Source: Taeniopygia guttata (taxonomy: Eukaryota; Chordata; Aves; Passeriformes; Estrildidae). From it: a stretch of 64,000 nt of DNA. The stretch lies in the NCBI RefSeq assembly GCF_048771995.1, contig NC_133063.1, positions 68,453,514 to 68,517,513 on the forward strand, in the 5' to 3' direction. Both the position numbers and the translations under genes were made by a program. This document shows, piece by piece, positions 26,716 to 38,500 of the stretch (positions within the stretch are counted from its first letter, which is position 1; each line of letters starts with the position of its first letter). The notes under the pieces are model-generated. The model saw nothing but the letters and a program-made list of their open reading frames with translations, was not told the DNA's origin and searched no databases.

Positions 26716-27091
26716 GCAGCACTAGGACACAACTGGAAAGCGTCCTTCCAAACCAACTTTAAAAAACGTACTCAAACGGAAGCAAGCAACACAATGCACG
26801 GTTTCCCCTCCCAGTCGCGCAGAAACAAGAGCTGCACCGCGGTTCTCCCCCCGGGTTCGCTCTATCCGCCGGTGCCTCCGCAGCCGCCCGGCCCTGCCCC
26901 GCGAGGGGCCGGGACAGCCCCGGCGCCGTCGCCGGAGCCGCAGCCTGCCGGCGGGCCGGTTCCGCTGGAATGCTCTCGGCAGCCCGCTCACGACAGAACC
27001 TCTGCTACCGGACAGAGGGGATGGGCTCGAAGCTTTCCCCCCACACGTGTTGTTATGTTAACGGGGAAGAGACACCCGCCCTGGGCACGCG

Positions 27092-27117
27092 CACACACAC
27101 ACACACACACACACACA
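27092..27117. repeat. (CA)13 microsatellite
   Basis: A perfect CA dinucleotide repeat of 26 bases, followed by an interrupted CA/GA extension to about 27,130. It lies about 500 bases upstream of the inferred transcription start. Confidence 0.95.
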
Positions 27118-27496
27118 GAGACACACACACTCCCAACAGCCAGACACAGCTGATCCCACGCCCGTCAGCCTGGCTCCTCCCCGCCCCTCCAGCGGGGCAG
27201 AGGCACAGCGCACTTCCAGCACCTTCTTCACCTCTTCCCCAAACTACTCCCGGGAGTGCCGCCCGCGCCCTGCGGCCGCCCTCGTAGGCGAAGAGGTCCT
27301 GCCCCTCTCTCCGCGCCGCGGAGGCGAGCCGGGAGGGGCGCGGCGGCGCCACCCCAGTGAGGGCCGGCTGCCGCGGCCGCGCGGGAGCGCAGCGCTCGCC
27401 CTGCGCACGGCGCCGCGGAGCGCAGCGCACCCCGCCCCGCGCGCGCCTGCACACCTCCGCCCCCCCGGCCTCCCGCGTGTGCGACAGCTCCCCGAG

Positions 27497-27554
27497 CCAA
27501 TAGAACCACCCCGTCTACGCAAGGGGGCGGGCACTCCCTGCCTGGCCGACCAAT
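27497..27554 (+). promoter_or_regulatory. Core promoter: two CCAAT boxes and a GC box
   Basis: CCAAT pentamers are at 27,497-27,501 and 27,550-27,554, and GGGGGCGGGC (an Sp1/KLF-type GC box) is at 27,523-27,532. They sit about 50-110 bases upstream of the inferred start of exon 1, the usual position for NF-Y and Sp1 sites in a TATA-less CpG-island promoter. No TATA box is seen at the expected distance. Factor binding is inferred from motif and position. Confidence 0.65.
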
Positions 27555-27599
27555 GGCAACACCGCTGTCTGAGCAGTGGCGAACGCGAAGGGGGGGCCG

Positions 27600-27751
27600 G
27601 AGGAGGGGCAGGAGTTTAGGAAGAGGAGGGAATGGCTGTCATCAATGAAGTCATGTTCGTGATCTAGTCCCTCGCTCCGGTTCTGGACTCGGGTGACTCA
27701 CTGAGGGGGGAGAGGAGCGACAGTCAGCACGGCGCTCCGCCCGGGCGGAAG
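27600..27751 (+). other. SMARCA2 exon 1 (non-coding 5' leader)
   Basis: The segment ends in a strong splice donor (GGAAG|GTAAAT, GT at 27,752). Its body ('gagtttaggaagaggagg', 'ggctgtcatcaatgaagtca', 'gatctagtcc', 'gggtgactca') closely resembles the human SMARCA2 5' leader as I remember it. Spliced to exon 2, the 36-base leader part of exon 2 also matches the human leader in length and much of its sequence. There is no TATA box; CCAAT and GC boxes lie just upstream. The 5' end is an estimate, since the true start may be spread over tens of bases. An AP-1-type TGACTCA is at 27,694-27,700. Confidence 0.68.
27632..27667 (+). promoter_or_regulatory. Two short overlapping uORFs in the SMARCA2 leader
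   Basis: The first uORF starts with ATG at 27,632, encodes 11 codons (MAVINEVMFVI) and stops with TAG at 27,665-27,667. The second starts at 27,645 in another frame, encodes five codons (MKSCS) and stops with TGA at 27,660-27,662. Both end well before the main ATG in exon 2, so reinitiation or leaky scanning would be needed to translate SMARCA2. By memory the human leader keeps the five-codon frame (as MKSYS) but has ACG where the first ATG stands here. Translation of either frame is not shown by sequence. Confidence 0.5.
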
Positions 27752-28074
27752 GTAAATACAACTTGCAACTCGGTCCAACCCCGTCAGCTCCCCGTGCCCG
27801 GCACGGTCCTTTATTGTCACCGGCTGTGCCGGCTCGCTCCGTGCCGACCTTCCCTCTCCCCATCGCTGCCCTTCCCTGGGCACGGCACCGCCGGTCCCAG
27901 GCGCCGCCGTGCCACCTGCTTCCTCTCCCCACCTTCCCCGGTGCCCGGCCCTCCCGAATATTTATATCCCCCAGTGGGTGGAGAGAAGAAAGTTTTGATC
28001 CGGTATTATTCTGGAATAATCAAGATGCGGATCTCCGGAGTGGGAGCGACAGAACCCCCACGGAGTCGCCGGTG

Positions 28075-28092
28075 GCTGACTCGTGAGTCAGC
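28075..28092. promoter_or_regulatory. Near-palindromic double AP-1/MARE-like site
   Basis: Two inverted copies of the half-element GCTGACTC/GAGTCAGC abut with a two-base centre, forming an 18-base inverted repeat with TGAGTCAGC at its right side. This matches the core recognised by small Maf/NRF2-type or AP-1 bZIP dimers. It lies about 320 bases inside intron 1, within the CpG island. Binding is inferred from the motif alone. Confidence 0.45.
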
Positions 28093-28336
28093 GGCACTCT
28101 CGGTCCTGCCGCCCAGCGAGCGCGTCACGGGCTGCGGGCGAAGCGGCCACAAATAGATCCTTGGGCAGCGACGGCCCGCACGGACGGGCCGGGGGAGGCT
28201 CCGCTGCAGCTGCCGGGGGTCGCGGGGTGAAGTTCAGGGTGCCCGGAGGCAGCAGAGCGCGGTGCGGTGGGGCTGTTTCTCCGCCGTGGCACACGCTGGC
28301 TCAGACCCAGCCGAGCAAGGGGAAGTGGGGAGGCAT

Positions 28337-28354
28337 GGGGGGGGGGGGGGGGGG
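28337..28354. repeat. G18 homopolymer run
   Basis: An uninterrupted run of 18 G on the + strand in a GC-rich context within intron 1. Such runs are slippage-prone and can form G-quadruplexes. The exact length may be an assembly approximation. Confidence 0.9.
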
Positions 28355-28994
28355 AGGAACATGGTGCAGGGGGGAGCGGTCTCGCCTGCGAGGAGAGTAG
28401 CGACATTCCCCGGCAGAGCCAGGGAGGCCATGATCCGGATCATCGCTGCGTGCCTGTCACAAACATCGCACACACCGGGGAGGGGGAAGAAGCGGGGGCT
28501 TGGACTTTAGCCCAACAGGGCTGCGGCTCCTGTTGCTTTTCGGTCTCTTGTTTTTAACTGTGCAGTCACTCCTGCTGGAAAGGTGTCGCGGTTTACTTCC
28601 CAAAATAGCTTGCATGTCGTCGTACCCCTCCCGTTTTCCCTGCAGAAATTCACCCCCCTCCTCCTCCCCACCTCCAAGCAGAGTAGCACAAAACATGCGC
28701 TTACAATTTTGGAATCGCCTGCCAAGCAAAAAAGCGTTTTATTTCCGGTGTGCGCGGAAATTTGTTTTTTTTTAACCCGGCCGGGCGGGAGCCAGGATGC
28801 AAACGCGCGCGGATGCTCAGGTAGCTGCGGGTCGCCTGCCCCTATGTCGGGAGAGGGGACAGCGGTGTTTGGCACCTGGAAAAGTTCTGTGCCCAGCCGG
28901 AGGCGGCGGTGGGCGGCAGAGCACTGCTGCAGCCAGCTGCCGGGCGGGGCCGGGAGGCAGCGGAGCCCGTCCCCGGGCCGCAGCGGGGCAGAGG

Positions 28995-29017
28995 CGGGCG
29001 GCGGCGGCGGCGGCGGG
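28995..29017. repeat. Short CGG/GGC trinucleotide repeat
   Basis: Six to seven GGC units followed by a G run, inside the CpG island in the 5' part of intron 1. The length is well within an ordinary stable range. Confidence 0.85.
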
Positions 29018-30406
29018 GGGAGGATAGGAGGGTGGGTGGCCTTTCCCGTCCCTCCGCCTGTACCAGCGGCGGCGGATCAGGAAGTCACCGCCGCCACACA
29101 CAGGCGCACAGACATGTTTGGTCGGCGTGACATGGTGGCGGAGGGAAGGAGAGGCGGGGAGACGGGCCCGGCTCAGCCCTGAGGCATGACCCGGCTGCTC
29201 GCCCACCCGCCCGCCTGCCTGCGGCCGAGGTACGGGGCCGTGCGCGGGCAGCGCCGCCAGCAGCGCGCCCGCTGCTCCATGGAGGGGCGGGGGCAGGCAG
29301 CAGCGGGGCCGCATTTCAAGGCAGGGACGTTTTACAGCTTGTCGGCCGGGGAGAAAACTTTCCAGAAGGGCTGGAGGGGGGAAAACGGGGCCCTGCTGGT
29401 GGTGCGCGCCCGCCGCGGCGCCTTGGCGGGGGAGGCGGCGGGCGGGCGGCCGGCGCCGAGGCCTGCGCACCGCCCGTCCGGCAGGGCCCGAGCGCCCGGG
29501 GCGGAGCGGCGGGGCTGCCGCCGAGGCAGCGAGCGCCCGCCCTTGCCCCCCGCAGCTCCCGGGTCGCGGGTCCTCTGCCGCGGCTCTTCCTTGCGTTCAC
29601 GGTGCAGAAATGGAGTTTCTTGGCTTGTCTCCTCCCCTCTTAAATTTATAATGGTGGAACTACAAACTGCGCACGGCTGGAAAAGTTGCAGCTCTTCTAA
29701 ACTCGATCTGAAGTTACAGTTTAACGACTGGCTTGGATTGTTTTTTGTTTTGTTTTTTTCCCTGAGCGTGCGTTATGGTCGAGCAAAGGGAGTGTAAAAG
29801 TGTCAGCAGATTACATACATCGTACCGAATTTGGTTTTTTTGATATCTGATTAATAATGTTTGATATTCGGAGTTATCGAATGTTAGGTTAATGCTGTTC
29901 TTTTTAGGATATATTTTTATGAATATTTATGAGAATATGATTATGCAAGTAAATAACCAGCTGAAGAATTGAAGATTAAAAGTTGTTGGATTTTCGTTTT
30001 TTGTTTGGTCTGGTTTTCTTCCGCTGTATTCTGCATGCTTTCATTGTAGAATTGATCTGGGGTCTGTGACACGGCATTGTTCCGTTTGCATTCTCTCTTG
30101 TTTTGCTTTAACTTTCTGAAGTGTTAAGTGGTTTTAACCACAGACCCTAAGACCCAAACGATACACAATTCTGTACCAGAATTTAATTCCTTTGGTAGTG
30201 TACCAGTTGCTTGTTCGGGGTGGGGTAGTCTCCTCTGTGCAAGTTACTATTGTTGTGCAAATACGGGCACACTTTCTCTTTGGGAACCTAATTGCCCTAT
30301 TACTGTCTCTGACTTTGTTTCTTTTGTTCTTTTGTGATTCTAAGGAAAAAAAGTAGTGTGTCAGAAGGATGGGTTTGCCTCAAGGCAGGTTTTTATGTCT
30401 TTCTCT

Positions 30407-30407
30407 C

Positions 30408-30444
<37 letters not shown>
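30407..30444. repeat. (TA)n microsatellite
   Basis: About 38 bases of nearly perfect TA repeat, interrupted once by a C near its left end, in intron 1. Confidence 0.9.
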
Positions 30445-30447
<3 letters not shown>

Positions 30448-33400
30448 TGATAGAAAGAGAAAATACTGTATGGATAGTAGACTTTTAAAATTTAGTATGG
30501 ATCATACAGAATATGTGGACTTGCCAGAGGTGAGAGTAAAAATATTAAAAACAGTATTTCTCTCATTAATTATTTCTCTGCTTTAAGATTGGTATTTCTG
30601 TGGTGTTGGATGGAACATGTGCCAAAAGAGTGTGTTCAAAGCTGTTTTAGATCTTTTCTTTTGTTCATTTCTGAAGTAATCTATGAACCAATCTTGTCAA
30701 GTTTGAAAAGTGCTTTCACCAACAACTGAGGCTTGAAAATTAACAGGAGAAAAAGTCCTTCAGCTTGCATACCTATATTACATATATTCGTGACAAAAGT
30801 GTGTTTGAAATTACTACCTCCTTATATATTGAAATTACTATCTCCCTCAGTTTATGTTGGACTTCTTAAGGTCAAAATGTGCACAATAACAACTGAAAAA
30901 ATATCTACATTTTACCTGTGTTTTTTTGTCGTCCTGATGAGTAATATTGCTATGATCTACAAGTGATCCTTTTCAGGAGGAAACTCCTCATTCTATTTAT
31001 GATTTAGAATATTTTTGTAAATTACTCATAAAAATGTCTATTACATTTCTGTGTGTTTCCTGCTTCTGTCAGAGTTCTCTGTAATAGGTGTTTCCTGGAC
31101 CTCCATCACTTTTGAACTTTATCAGATTAGGTGGAGTTTTTTGTTTTTTTTTTATTCTTTACTGGAATAGTAAACACAAAATTATGGCATAAAGATCACT
31201 TGTCATAAAATTGGCATTAGAGAAAAGCGTATGACTTATTTCCAAGATAAAAGAGAGAAGGATGAATAAGAGAAGGAAGTAAAGCTTTCTTAAACACAGC
31301 TTTGATAGTTTGTAAATACAGTAGAATGAGAAGACTAACATGGAAAATTGTTTTCTTTGTTTCTGACACGTGTATAAAGTCTTTACTTCGTAGGCATTAA
31401 TGTTTTCCTGTTTGTTTCCAGTTGGCAGAGAATATTTACTATTTGTCACTTCAGAGTTTGCACACCTAGGTGGATCATTTAGAGGCAGGACATTGGAGGA
31501 AATGTTAAAATGAAAGTTTGTTTTTTCAGAAAATACATGTTTTAAGTACAAGTAACTTGTATTTTAAACAATTTTCTTGCTTCTGCCTCGTCTTCTTTCC
31601 GGTTTAAGTAAAGCCAAAGCCTGTCGGTAACATGGTGCATTCCTTTCCTTCTGCCTGCATCTTATATGGCTTTTTATTTAGAAACAAATGAGAAGACAGT
31701 CTTCAATAATGTGGTTAATACCTTTTGTAAAGCTCACAGTATGAAAACTTAATCCATGACCATTCAGTAGTGTCCTGTATCAGTTTTCTGTGCCTGAAAT
31801 TTACAGTGGAATCTACATATTTATCAAATATGGGATTGATCTTCGACATTGTGTGATGGCAATTAAACTTTTGGCTGTAGCTATCTGCTCTCCTTTTCCT
31901 GAAGGCTACTGTCTTCTGCAGCAAAGCTATCAGAAAAGATCATATGTCTATGCTCTAGTGTCTTCACAGTAAAATCTGGCAGTGTGGCTTAGCCTAACTT
32001 GTGTGTACTTGGATTTGTGATTTTGCCTTTTGACAGTCTTGAGTACTTTCAGCTCCCAGCTGTTCACGAGTCACTTTTTGCTGCTGATGTTAGTTTTTCC
32101 TGAGAGGGTAGGCTATAAGCTAGAGCAGCTGAGAGAAGTTGAACTTTATGTAAAGCAGAAATATCTACGCAGTAGGAGTAAGAATTTCTATAAGAATATT
32201 TCAAGGTGAGGAGGACTGACTATCATCCTGAAGTAAACTGTCTCTTACACTACGTGACTCCACAATGAAGTTTCTGGTGTAAGCATTCCACCTGTTTTGC
32301 GAGCTCTGTGGGGATGCCTGCAACAGTTTCTGGTACAGAGCTAGACATGCAGCTAAAGGAGTGCTGGCACAGGTTTTGTTCTTCAGGCCCAGGTGTCTGG
32401 ATAAGTACATAAGGTTCAGCATTTCTGGTTCTGTGGTTTGTGTTTTAAGGTACAGATTCCCTTACAGAAGGTTTTCAAGTTACACTGACATGGCATACAT
32501 CAGCATGCAAAGGCAGGATCTGAGTGTTTGGCTTCTCTCATGTGAACTAGTAACTCTGGTATATGTTAGTTGAAGATTTGAGTCTTCTCACTGATTTTTA
32601 TTGTCTCATGTAAACATTTTTATTGTTTTAATATTCATTTAATGAAATGACAGTAGTTAAATAATGATACAAGGTAATGCAGAATGTCCTGTGAAGTTGT
32701 ACAATACAAAACACTGATTTGCTTCTAAGTATGATAAGTTATTTGGTGATGATGAGGTATCATTACTAATCAGCTCTTCTACTTTGAGCGTATTAATTTG
32801 ATTATAGTTAGCAGATTATGCAAGTAATACAAATCACTGATAGTAAAATTCTATGTTTTTTATGGTAGTATAATAAAGATAACTGCTATAGCCTATAGTG
32901 TATCACTGCTTTACAGTGTATCTTTTCAAAGCCAGCTGTGAATCATGACTGCCGTTGGAAATGTGTGGGGAGGAGTAGATTGTAACTATTTCTCTCGTGA
33001 AGACAAAGTTACTCAGCTTTGCAGTGTCTGTGTGGCTGTTGTGTGGGTCCATATTTCATATGCTCTAAGCAGTATGGTTTCATTAGTGTCCACTGCATAT
33101 CCAAGGCAGGAGATGTGGCCAAAACATCCTGTCTGAGGCTCAGTTTAGGTTGAGAGGAAAGGCAGAAACTATATTGTATGGTTAAGGGAACTAGCTAAAT
33201 ACTCACTGCTCCATCTGTTCTTAGGCTTGGTGTGTGCCCTATCAAAGTGGTCTGTAATCCCTGGATCTTTTTGGATGTACAGCTGGTCTTGAATTCCAAA
33301 GTAATGCAAATGGTTTTTTACCTGCTGTGTTTTCATTTGGGATCTACTAATTCTTCCTCATGTGAAAAAAAAATCCCTGCCTTTGTTACCTGTGGGTTTA

Positions 33401-35518
33401 TAGCAGGTTTATACCAAAACGTATGTGATAGAAACATTGAACTGATGAAGACCATATTGTACAGTGAATTAGTTACCTCTACAAAACTTTCTAAGTGTAT
33501 ATAAAATGATAGTGGAGAAACATTTATGCTTAGAGACTGTTATTTAGAATTGTTCACAGTGCAGATATTCACTGTCCTAAACTGTTTCATCTAGAAATAG
33601 TTGAGTAGAGATGCTAAGTCTCCCTTAATCTTCATCTCTTGGTTTTGTGGCTGTTTGTATTTGGATATGGCTAAAGTTACTTGGACATATGATAGATGCC
33701 TTTTTTATTTCCCTGCCTTAGCTCTGGCTGTGTCCAGCAGAGGTGGAGAAATTTTCTGAGACCACAGGAAGAGCCATGTGATTCACCACAGCAAATTCAA
33801 TTGCCAGTGGTTCATCTGGGGCTGTCCACCAAAGAGAATTGGTCATATTCATGTAAATAGATCTAAGAGGTGGTAAGGGATTACCGTTCAGGAAGAAAAA
33901 ACTGTTTGAAGTCACGTGAATAATACTACTCCAGTGAGTGTTTTGAGGAAATTGTAAGATTGGACACATGAAAAACAATTAAACAACATGTAAGGTGTTC
34001 AAGAATCAGGACCAAGAGCCTTATCAATTAGAACAATAAGATTTTTTTTTTCATTTCACTGTAGTCTTGTAATTTGTTGGAAACATTTACTATTTTTTTT
34101 TTTTTTGCCTCTCCTTCCTCCTTGCTTTTTAATTCTAACAGGCAACACTCATTAAAAGCAGTCCAAAGAAATAGGTCAGCACTGGCTTTTGGCAGGGAGC
34201 TGGCTTCATACTGCTTTTTTCATTGCAGGCACCAGAATTTAGCCAAAATAATACCAGTACTATCTGCATGGAACCTGGCTGCTGTTGGACCTCTTGGCTT
34301 TTTGTAGATTTTTGCCTTGACTTTAATGAGACTTTCATAAAGGCCTAAATGAATTACATATCTGGCTTTTACTGAATTTTAATAAGAGCGGCGTGTCTAA
34401 TTTCTGTGGTTTTTTTAATACAGTCTCAGACTTAATAAATACAAACTAAGCTATTTTTGAAACATGTTGAACTATAAACTTTTTAGCAGGTGAATTCTGT
34501 GAACAGATGCTTAGTTGGGAGAGCCATACTGTGTTCTGGTTTAGGTCAGTGGCATTTTTTTAAGTTTTGTGGACTACCATTGCCAGAGAAAATTCCTTTG
34601 TCTCTTTATTTCTATGACTGTCTTCAGACAGGATTTATTGCTTGCATTTATCTAGTGTTTTCCAATACTTTATATTCCCCAATATAGATTTTATAATTTT
34701 TCTTTTCTTGTTTTCTGACATACAAAATATCTGAATACAAATCTGTTTAAGACAATTCCCAGTTATGTGAGATGTATCTTCGCTCAGAGAAAGGTGATGA
34801 AGGGACTTGGTCTGGTGTAAGTGATGCAGACATTCATCTCTGGTAGTTACTGTTTTTCAAACTTTGGACACTTGCTATCCTATCAAAAAAAAGATTTTTA
34901 CATTTTTCAAGTTTGCATGCAGGATATGTTTAATGTAATTGTAAATGGCATTGTAACTAATGGACCTGAGACTGGAGCTAGTTTTTATGAGAATTGCGCA
35001 TTGAATTTGAAATAGGATGAATAGGTGAATAGAGGGGAAGATTTTAATACCCATTTTAATCCATGGGTATAGGTAGATGTCTTTTATGAAATAAGATATT
35101 TTGGGATACTGTATACTGATAGCACTTTTATTATTGATTGTGTTATGGTTCTGTATATGTTCTTCTGGATGGTAGTGGTGGTGCTAGGTATCTGCTTTGT
35201 TAAATGGATTGAATTTCTCTTACAGTGCACATAGTGACTTAGCTGTGAGAGTGTCAGTCTTAGATTTTGCAATATCATGATTGACACATGTGAAAACTAT
35301 TTGTTGTGTGGAAATGTGTGTTGTCCTTAATACAAAACATGGGCCTCTCAGAGAAAGCTATGGTCTTTGCTGTTATGAACATTTGATAAGTTGATTCCTT
35401 TTGTGATCATGTTGAGGGGTTGTGGAGGACTACTTAGTGACTTTGGACTTTTGAACTGAGAAGCTTCATAGGCATCTCTGTTTTACCTTGCAAGGAAACA
35501 GGATCCCAAGGTACCAAG

Positions 35519-38500
35519 TCATAGAATCACAGAATATCCTGATCTGAAAGTCACGCTACAGGATCATTGAGTCTAACTCCTGCCACTCCACAGGATACTG
35601 CAAGAACTACACCAGGTGCCAGAGGCCTCTGTCAGGCTTGGTGGCGTGACCACTTCCCTGAGGAGCCCATTCCACTGCCCAACAACCCTCTAGATGAAGA
35701 AACTTTTCCTGATATCCAGCCTAAAACTTTTCTGACAGAACTTCAGGTCATTCCCTTGGGTCCAGTCACTAGTCACCACAGAGAAGAGATACAGTGACAG
35801 TGTCTGTTCCTTCTCTTTACCTCGTTAGGAACATGTAGACTGCAATGAGGTCTTCCCTCAGTCTTGTCTTCTCCGGGCTGAACAAGCCAAATAACCTCAG
35901 CTGCTCCATGGTACTTCTGGTTTGGACCTTCCACCATCTTTGTGTCGTCCTTTGGACGCTCTCCAATACTTTTGTATCTCACTTTTACTGTGGCACCCAG
36001 AACTGCCCCCAGCACTCGAGGTGAGGCCACCCCAGTGCAAAGAAGAGCAGGACAATCCCCTCCCTTGCCAGGCTGGCCATGCTGTGCCTGATGCCCCCCA
36101 GGCCACGCTTGGCTCTTGTGGCTGCCACAGCACTGCTGACTCATATTCAACCTTCCATTGATCAGGAGCTCCAGGTGTCTTTCTATGGCACTGCTTTCCA
36201 GGATCTCATTCCCCAGTCCACATCCAGGATTGCCCCATCCCAGGCACAGGATTTGGCATTTGGCTTTGTTAAGCTTCATACTTCTGGTGATGGCCAGGTC
36301 TTCCTATTCCTAGGTTTCTCTGTAGGGCCTCTTTGTCCTTGAGGGAGTCAACAGCTCCTCCCACTTTTGTATCATCTGCAAATTTAGCAATACCTTCAAA
36401 TCTTTCTTCCAGGTCTTTTAAGAAGGTAAGCCAGCAATGTGCACTTCCAGACCAGAAAGCCAACTGCACCCTGTGTTGCATAAAAAGAAATGTGGCTTGC
36501 AGAGTGAGGGAGGTGGTTCTTCCCCACTACACTTCCCTTATGAGACTCTACCTGGAATGCTGTGTCCAGGTGTGGGGTCCCCAGTACAAGAAGGACCTGG
36601 ACCTGTTAGAGTGGGTCCAGAAGATGGCCTTAAAGAATGTTAGATAGAGCACCTCTCCTGTGAGGAAAGGCTGAGAGAGCAGGGGTTTTTAGCATGGATA
36701 AGAGGATATTTCAGGGAGACCCCACTGTGGCCTTTGACTACCTAAAAGGGCTTTATAAAAATGTGGGAGAGGGACTTTTTGTGTGGCCACACAGTGGCGG
36801 GACAAGGAGCAGTGGTTTTAAACTTAAAGAAGGTATGTTTAGATTACCTGTTAGGAAGAAGTTCTTTATGGTGGGGGTGGTGAACCACTGGCACAGGTTC
36901 ATGAGAGAAGTTGAAGATCTCTGTCTCTGGAAGTGTTCAAGGCCAGGTTGAACTGGGCTCTGAGCAACCTGATCCACTGGAAGGGGTGCCTGTGCATGGC
37001 AGGGAAGTTGTTAACTAAATTATCTTAAAAGTCCATTTCAACCCAAACCATTCTGTGATACTGTGTTTAAGAACACTGGCCCTAAGGAGGAGCCCTGTGG
37101 AACTCCACTAGTGACAGGTCACCAGCCTGATACCACCCCATTCACTGCAACCCTTTGTGCAGCCTGTTAGCCAGTTGGTTACCCATATTGTGATGTGTTT
37201 ACCCAGCTGTAGGCTGACATTTTGTCCACAAGAATACTGTGAGAGACAATATTGAAACCTCCACTGAAATCCAAAAGGATTACATCAACTGGCTTCCCTT
37301 GATAAATACGTGGGTCACATTGTCGTAAAAGCAAGTTAATTTGGACAAGCATGACTTTTCCATCATGAACCTATGTTGACTGGGACTGATGAATATATTG
37401 TCCCTCAGGTATTTTTCAATACTTCCCAGAATAGTATTCTCCATAATTTTGCCAGTCACTGAAGTGAGACTGCTAGGCCTGGAGTTTCTAGGCTCATCCT
37501 TCTTGCTCTTCTGGAAAACTGGGACATCAGCCAGCTTCCAGTCAGTTGGGACCTATCTGGAGTCCCAAGTCCATTAGAAAATCATTGAGAGAGATCTCAT
37601 GATGACATCAGCCCGATCTTTGGGTATTCTCAGACGAATTCAATTGGGCCCTGTGGATTTACAGGGGACTGGCAGTTGATCATTCTCACAGCCATTGTCC
37701 TGCAGCTCAGGGCCCTGGGACCCCTTAAGCCATCATTGACATTTAGGACAGGGGTGAAGAAAGCATTAAACATCTCTGCCATGTCCATGTCCTTATTTGT
37801 GCGGTGACCATCCTCATCCTGTAAGAGGACAATGTTATTTGTCCACTGTCTTTTGCTATTAAGGCATGTAAAACCCCTCTTTTTATTGTCCCCTTCAATT
37901 GTGGCCAGCTTCATCTGCAGTTGAGCTTCAGCATGACGAATTTTCTCCCTGCAGTGGTGAGCAGCATCTCTGTAATCCTCCCACGTCACCTGACATTACT
38001 TCTGCTGAGCCTACACCTTTTTTTGCCTCTACCTCCCAAAGGAGATTCCTGCTCAGCCAAGCCATCTTCTGCCTCACCTGGGGAATTGCCTCTACCTGTG
38101 CCCTTAGAAGATGGTGCTTAAAACATGACCAGCACTGACAGACCCCAGCACCTGCAAAAGCATTTTCCCAGGTTATCTTACTGACTGATTCCCTGAGCAG
38201 CTGGAAGTCTGCTCTCCTCATGTCCAGAGTTGAGGTTTTGCTGGCACTTTTCCTTCTGTCAGAGATTCTGAGCTTGATTACTTTGTGGGCACTGAGGCCA
38301 AGAATGCCACCAATCACTATGTCACTCTTGAGACCCTCTCTGTTAACAAGTATGAAATCAAGGAGAACATCTTTTCTAGCTAGCTCTCTTAGTACTTGAA
38401 CCATGAAGAGGCATCCAGGTGTTTTAATAATCTCCTGGACTTGATTGTGCCAGCTGTGTGGTGTCCACAGTTAACATCTGGCAGGTTGAATTGTGCCATA

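Larger units (their letters stand above)
26800..29600. promoter_or_regulatory. CpG-island promoter region of SMARCA2
   Basis: GC content and CpG density rise sharply at about 26,810 and fall after about 29,600, in contrast to AT-rich DNA on both sides. The island holds the first exon, CCAAT and GC boxes and simple GC-rich repeats. Several long open frames in it, up to about 217 codons on either strand, are a by-product of stop-codon poverty in GC-rich DNA and show no protein motifs. A broad CpG-island promoter fits the housekeeping-like expression of a SWI/SNF ATPase gene. Confidence 0.9.

Noticed and set aside
29186..29230. Alternative coding first exon with ATG at 29,186 and donor at 29,230
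   Set aside because: Spliced to exon 2 it reads out of frame with SMARCA2 and soon stops. Only the donor motif supports it.
28583..29797. Long open frames in the CpG island on both strands (up to about 217 codons)
   Set aside because: They overlap on both strands, are Arg/Pro/Gly/Ala-rich, and show no motif. GC-rich DNA lacks stop codons by composition.
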